Source: Kitasatospora phosalacinea (GTDB lineage: Bacteria > Actinomycetota > Actinomycetes > Streptomycetales > Streptomycetaceae). From it: DNA of 21,645 nucleotides. The notes under the pieces were generated by a model. It ran no database searches and was not told where the DNA came from. It saw only the letters and a list, made by a program, of their open reading frames with translations. A program made the position numbers and the translations under genes. Positions 20,219 to 21,645 of the stretch are shown piece after piece (positions within the stretch are counted from its first letter, which is position 1; each line of letters starts with the position of its first letter). The stretch spans positions 1 through 21,645 of the forward strand of contig NZ_JNYE01000120.1 of NCBI RefSeq assembly GCF_000717185.1, given 5' to 3'.

Positions 20219-20734
20219 ATGGGAACGCCCGACGGGTTCCGGCCCACCCACGTCGTCCCGGCCGACGGCATGCCGACCTGGACCGCCCCCGACCCGGCCG
20301 CCACCGGGGTGCCGCTGGACCCGCTGCTGCCGGTCGCGCTCGCCCGGGCCAACGGCAACTGGGCCCGGATCGTCTGCTCCAACGGCTGGTCCGCGTGGGT
20401 CGACGGACGGCTGCTGGTCGCCCTCCCGCAACGGCCCCCGGCCACCGGCGCCCCGCTCGCCACCACCGACGACCCGCGCCCGCTGCTCGCCGCGCTGGAA
20501 CGCTCGCTGGCCACCTACCGGCGGCTGGTCGACGACTGGGCGGCCGGCCGGATCGACCTGGAGGCCTTCCGCGACGGCACCCGCGACCTGCGGCTCGGCG
20601 CGGTGCTGGACGGCTCGGACGCCTGGCTGCTTGACCTCGACCGGGGCCGCTGGTACTACTGCGACGCCGCCCAGCTGCAGACCTACGCGGCCACCGACCG
20701 CGCCGACCGCGCCGACCGCGCCGACCGGGGCTGA
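20219..20734 (+). CDS. Small protein with SH3-like N-terminal part, between FHA exporter and kinase
   Basis: This is a 171-aa cytoplasmic protein starting 3 bp after the exporter stop, so translation is probably coupled. Residues 10-70 read like a small beta-barrel (T-H-V-V-P-A-D-G-M-P-T-W, N-G-N-W-A-R-I-V-C-S-N-G-W-S-A-W-V-D-G-R), a pattern seen in SH3-like modules. Residues 85-150 form a helical pair followed by A-W-L-L-D-L-D-R-G-R-W-Y-Y-C-D. The C-terminus is a repeated A-D-R tripeptide. There is no signal peptide or membrane helix. Its position suggests it works with the exporter and the kinase, for instance as an adaptor. I know no characterised homologue. Confidence 0.78.
   Translation: MGTPDGFRPTHVVPADGMPTWTAPDPAATGVPLDPLLPVALARANGNWARIVCSNGWSAWVDGRLLVALPQRPPATGAPLATTDDPRPLLAALERSLATYRRLVDDWAAGRIDLEAFRDGTRDLRLGAVLDGSDAWLLDLDRGRWYYCDAAQLQTYAATDRADRADRADRG
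20696..20722 (+). repeat. 9-bp tandem repeat GACCGCGCC x3 (codes D-R-A)
   Basis: Three perfect units and a partial fourth lie at the 3' end of the SH3-like gene and encode a D-R-A repeat. It keeps frame and is prone to slippage. Confidence 0.85.
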
Positions 20735-20740
20735 CCCCCG

Positions 20741-21645
20741 ATGCCCGGGGAGCCGCCCGAGCCGCCGTCCCTGGCCGCCGCCGAACCGGGCGAGCTGGAC
20801 GGCCGCACGCTGGCCGGCTACCGGCTGGAGCACGTGCTCGGGCGGGGCGGCATGGCGGTGGTCTACCGCGCCGAGGACCTGCGCCTCGGCCGCACCGTCG
20901 CGGTCAAGCTGCTCGCCCCCGAGCTGGCCCGCAACGAGACCTTCCGCAAGCGCTTCGTCCGGGAGTCGCACATCGCGGCCTCGCTCGACCACCCGAACAT
21001 CGTCCCGGTGTACGACGCGGGCGAGGTCGAGGGCGTGCTCTACCTGGCCATGCGGTACGTTCGCGGCCGCGACCTGCGCGCCCTGCTCGACCGGGAGGGG
21101 CCGCTGACGGGGACCCAGACGGTGCGGATCGCCGTCCAGGTGGCCAGTGCGCTGGACGCCGCGCACGCCCGCGAACTCGTCCACCGGGACGTCAAACCCG
21201 GCAACGTGCTGATCGCCGAGGGAACCGACCCCGACCACCCCGAGCACGCCTACCTGACCGACTTCGGGCTGACCAAGAAGTCCCTCTCGCTGACCGGCCT
21301 GACCAGCGTCGGCCAGTTCGTCGGCACGCTCGACTACGTCGCCCCCGAGCAGATCTCCGGCAAGCCGGTGGACGGGCGGTGCGACGTGTACAGCCTGGGC
21401 TGCGTGGTGTTCGAAATGCTCACCGGCGGCCCGCCCTACCGGCGCGACGACGACCTGGCGCTGCTCTGGGCGCACCTCAACGACCCGCCGCCGGACGTCC
21501 GGGAACAGCGCACGGACCTGCCCGCCGGAGTGGGGGCGGTGCTGGAACGGGCGATGGCGAAGCGGCCCGGGGAGCGGTACGGGAGCTGCCTGGAGTTCGT
21601 CGCGGCGCTCCGGGCGGTGCTCCGGGCGGGGGCGGGGGCGGGGGC
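20741..21645 (+). CDS. Ser/Thr protein kinase, 3' end beyond the window
   Basis: The first 301 residues of a PknB-like kinase are visible; the frame is still open at the window end. It starts at ATG 20741, 6 bp after the preceding stop, with only a weak GGGG upstream. The kinase domain begins at about residue 27: glycine loop L-G-R-G-G-M-A at 33-39, K56 in V-A-V-K, H148-R-D150-V-K-P-G-N, D174-F-G, V-G-T-L-D-Y-V-A-P-E-Q at 194-204, D215-V-Y-S-L-G-C, and a C-lobe Arg in P-G-E-R-Y. All catalytic residues are intact, in contrast to the pseudokinase at 4730. A membrane segment and sensor domain may follow. It is the likely kinase for the FHA exporter in the same operon. Confidence 0.92.
   Translation, partial: MPGEPPEPPSLAAAEPGELDGRTLAGYRLEHVLGRGGMAVVYRAEDLRLGRTVAVKLLAPELARNETFRKRFVRESHIAASLDHPNIVPVYDAGEVEGVLYLAMRYVRGRDLRALLDREGPLTGTQTVRIAVQVASALDAAHARELVHRDVKPGNVLIAEGTDPDHPEHAYLTDFGLTKKSLSLTGLTSVGQFVGTLDYVAPEQISGKPVDGRCDVYSLGCVVFEMLTGGPPYRRDDDLALLWAHLNDPPPDVREQRTDLPAGVGAVLERAMAKRPGERYGSCLEFVAALRAVLRAGAGAG

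Noticed and set aside
17383..20634. 1083-codon open frame on the plus strand overlapping the FHA exporter
   Set aside because: It is a shifted-frame shadow with Arg/Pro/Ala-rich low-complexity translation and no domain.
17771..21475. 1234-codon open frame on the minus strand
   Set aside because: It lies antisense to the FHA exporter, SH3-like gene and kinase, whose motifs are unmistakable. Long antisense frames are expected from the G/C third-position bias.
1..21645. tRNA, rRNA, phage genes, toxin-antitoxin or biosynthetic cluster genes
   Set aside because: No cloverleaf, rRNA signature, capsid/tail gene, or PKS/NRPS/terpene gene was seen on either strand.

Overview
The window is high-GC DNA with strong third-position G/C in every real gene, GTG as well as ATG starts and actinobacterial families throughout (DUF3040, DUF1876, an Nei2-type glycosylase, Ser/Thr kinases, an FHA-ABC exporter). 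It most likely comes from a Streptomycetaceae chromosome (Streptomyces or Kitasatospora). The genus cannot be settled from the sequence alone.

Layout. Positions 1-1190 hold decayed mobile DNA: a minus-strand IS3-family remnant with a broken OrfB, cut at its 3' end next to what looks like the start of another transposase at the window edge. Positions 1190-1716 carry no convincing gene. From 1717 to 5773 lie a divergent pirin / AhpD-like pair bracketed by two near-identical inverted repeats, a secreted SxxK serine hydrolase, and a protein with a kinase fold but no catalytic residues. From 5844 to 9711 there are a RimJ/RimL-type acetyltransferase, an alpha/beta hydrolase, a methylthioadenosine phosphorylase with a large palindrome in its leader, a DUF3040 membrane protein and a small secreted protein. 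From 9900 to 14721 there are a GNAT protein, a second alpha/beta hydrolase, an Nei2-type DNA glycosylase, a uridine-kinase-like protein with a ruined P-loop, an HD-domain protein, and a translationally coupled pair (57-aa acidic protein plus DUF1876 protein).

The last 6.7 kb (14898-21645) is the most coherent system. It holds a receptor-type Ser/Thr kinase with an exported C-terminal domain, a single-pass protein with a similar exported domain and a cytoplasmic tail full of TVxL-type threonine motifs, a small minus-strand gene, an exporter carrying two FHA domains plus ABC ATPase plus membrane domain, a small SH3-like protein, and a second Ser/Thr kinase that runs off the window. FHA domains bind phosphothreonine, so I infer that the two kinases write phosphothreonine marks that the exporter reads. 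This parallels the PknF/Rv1747 pair of Mycobacterium tuberculosis, with an added membrane protein whose tail may be a multisite FHA ligand.
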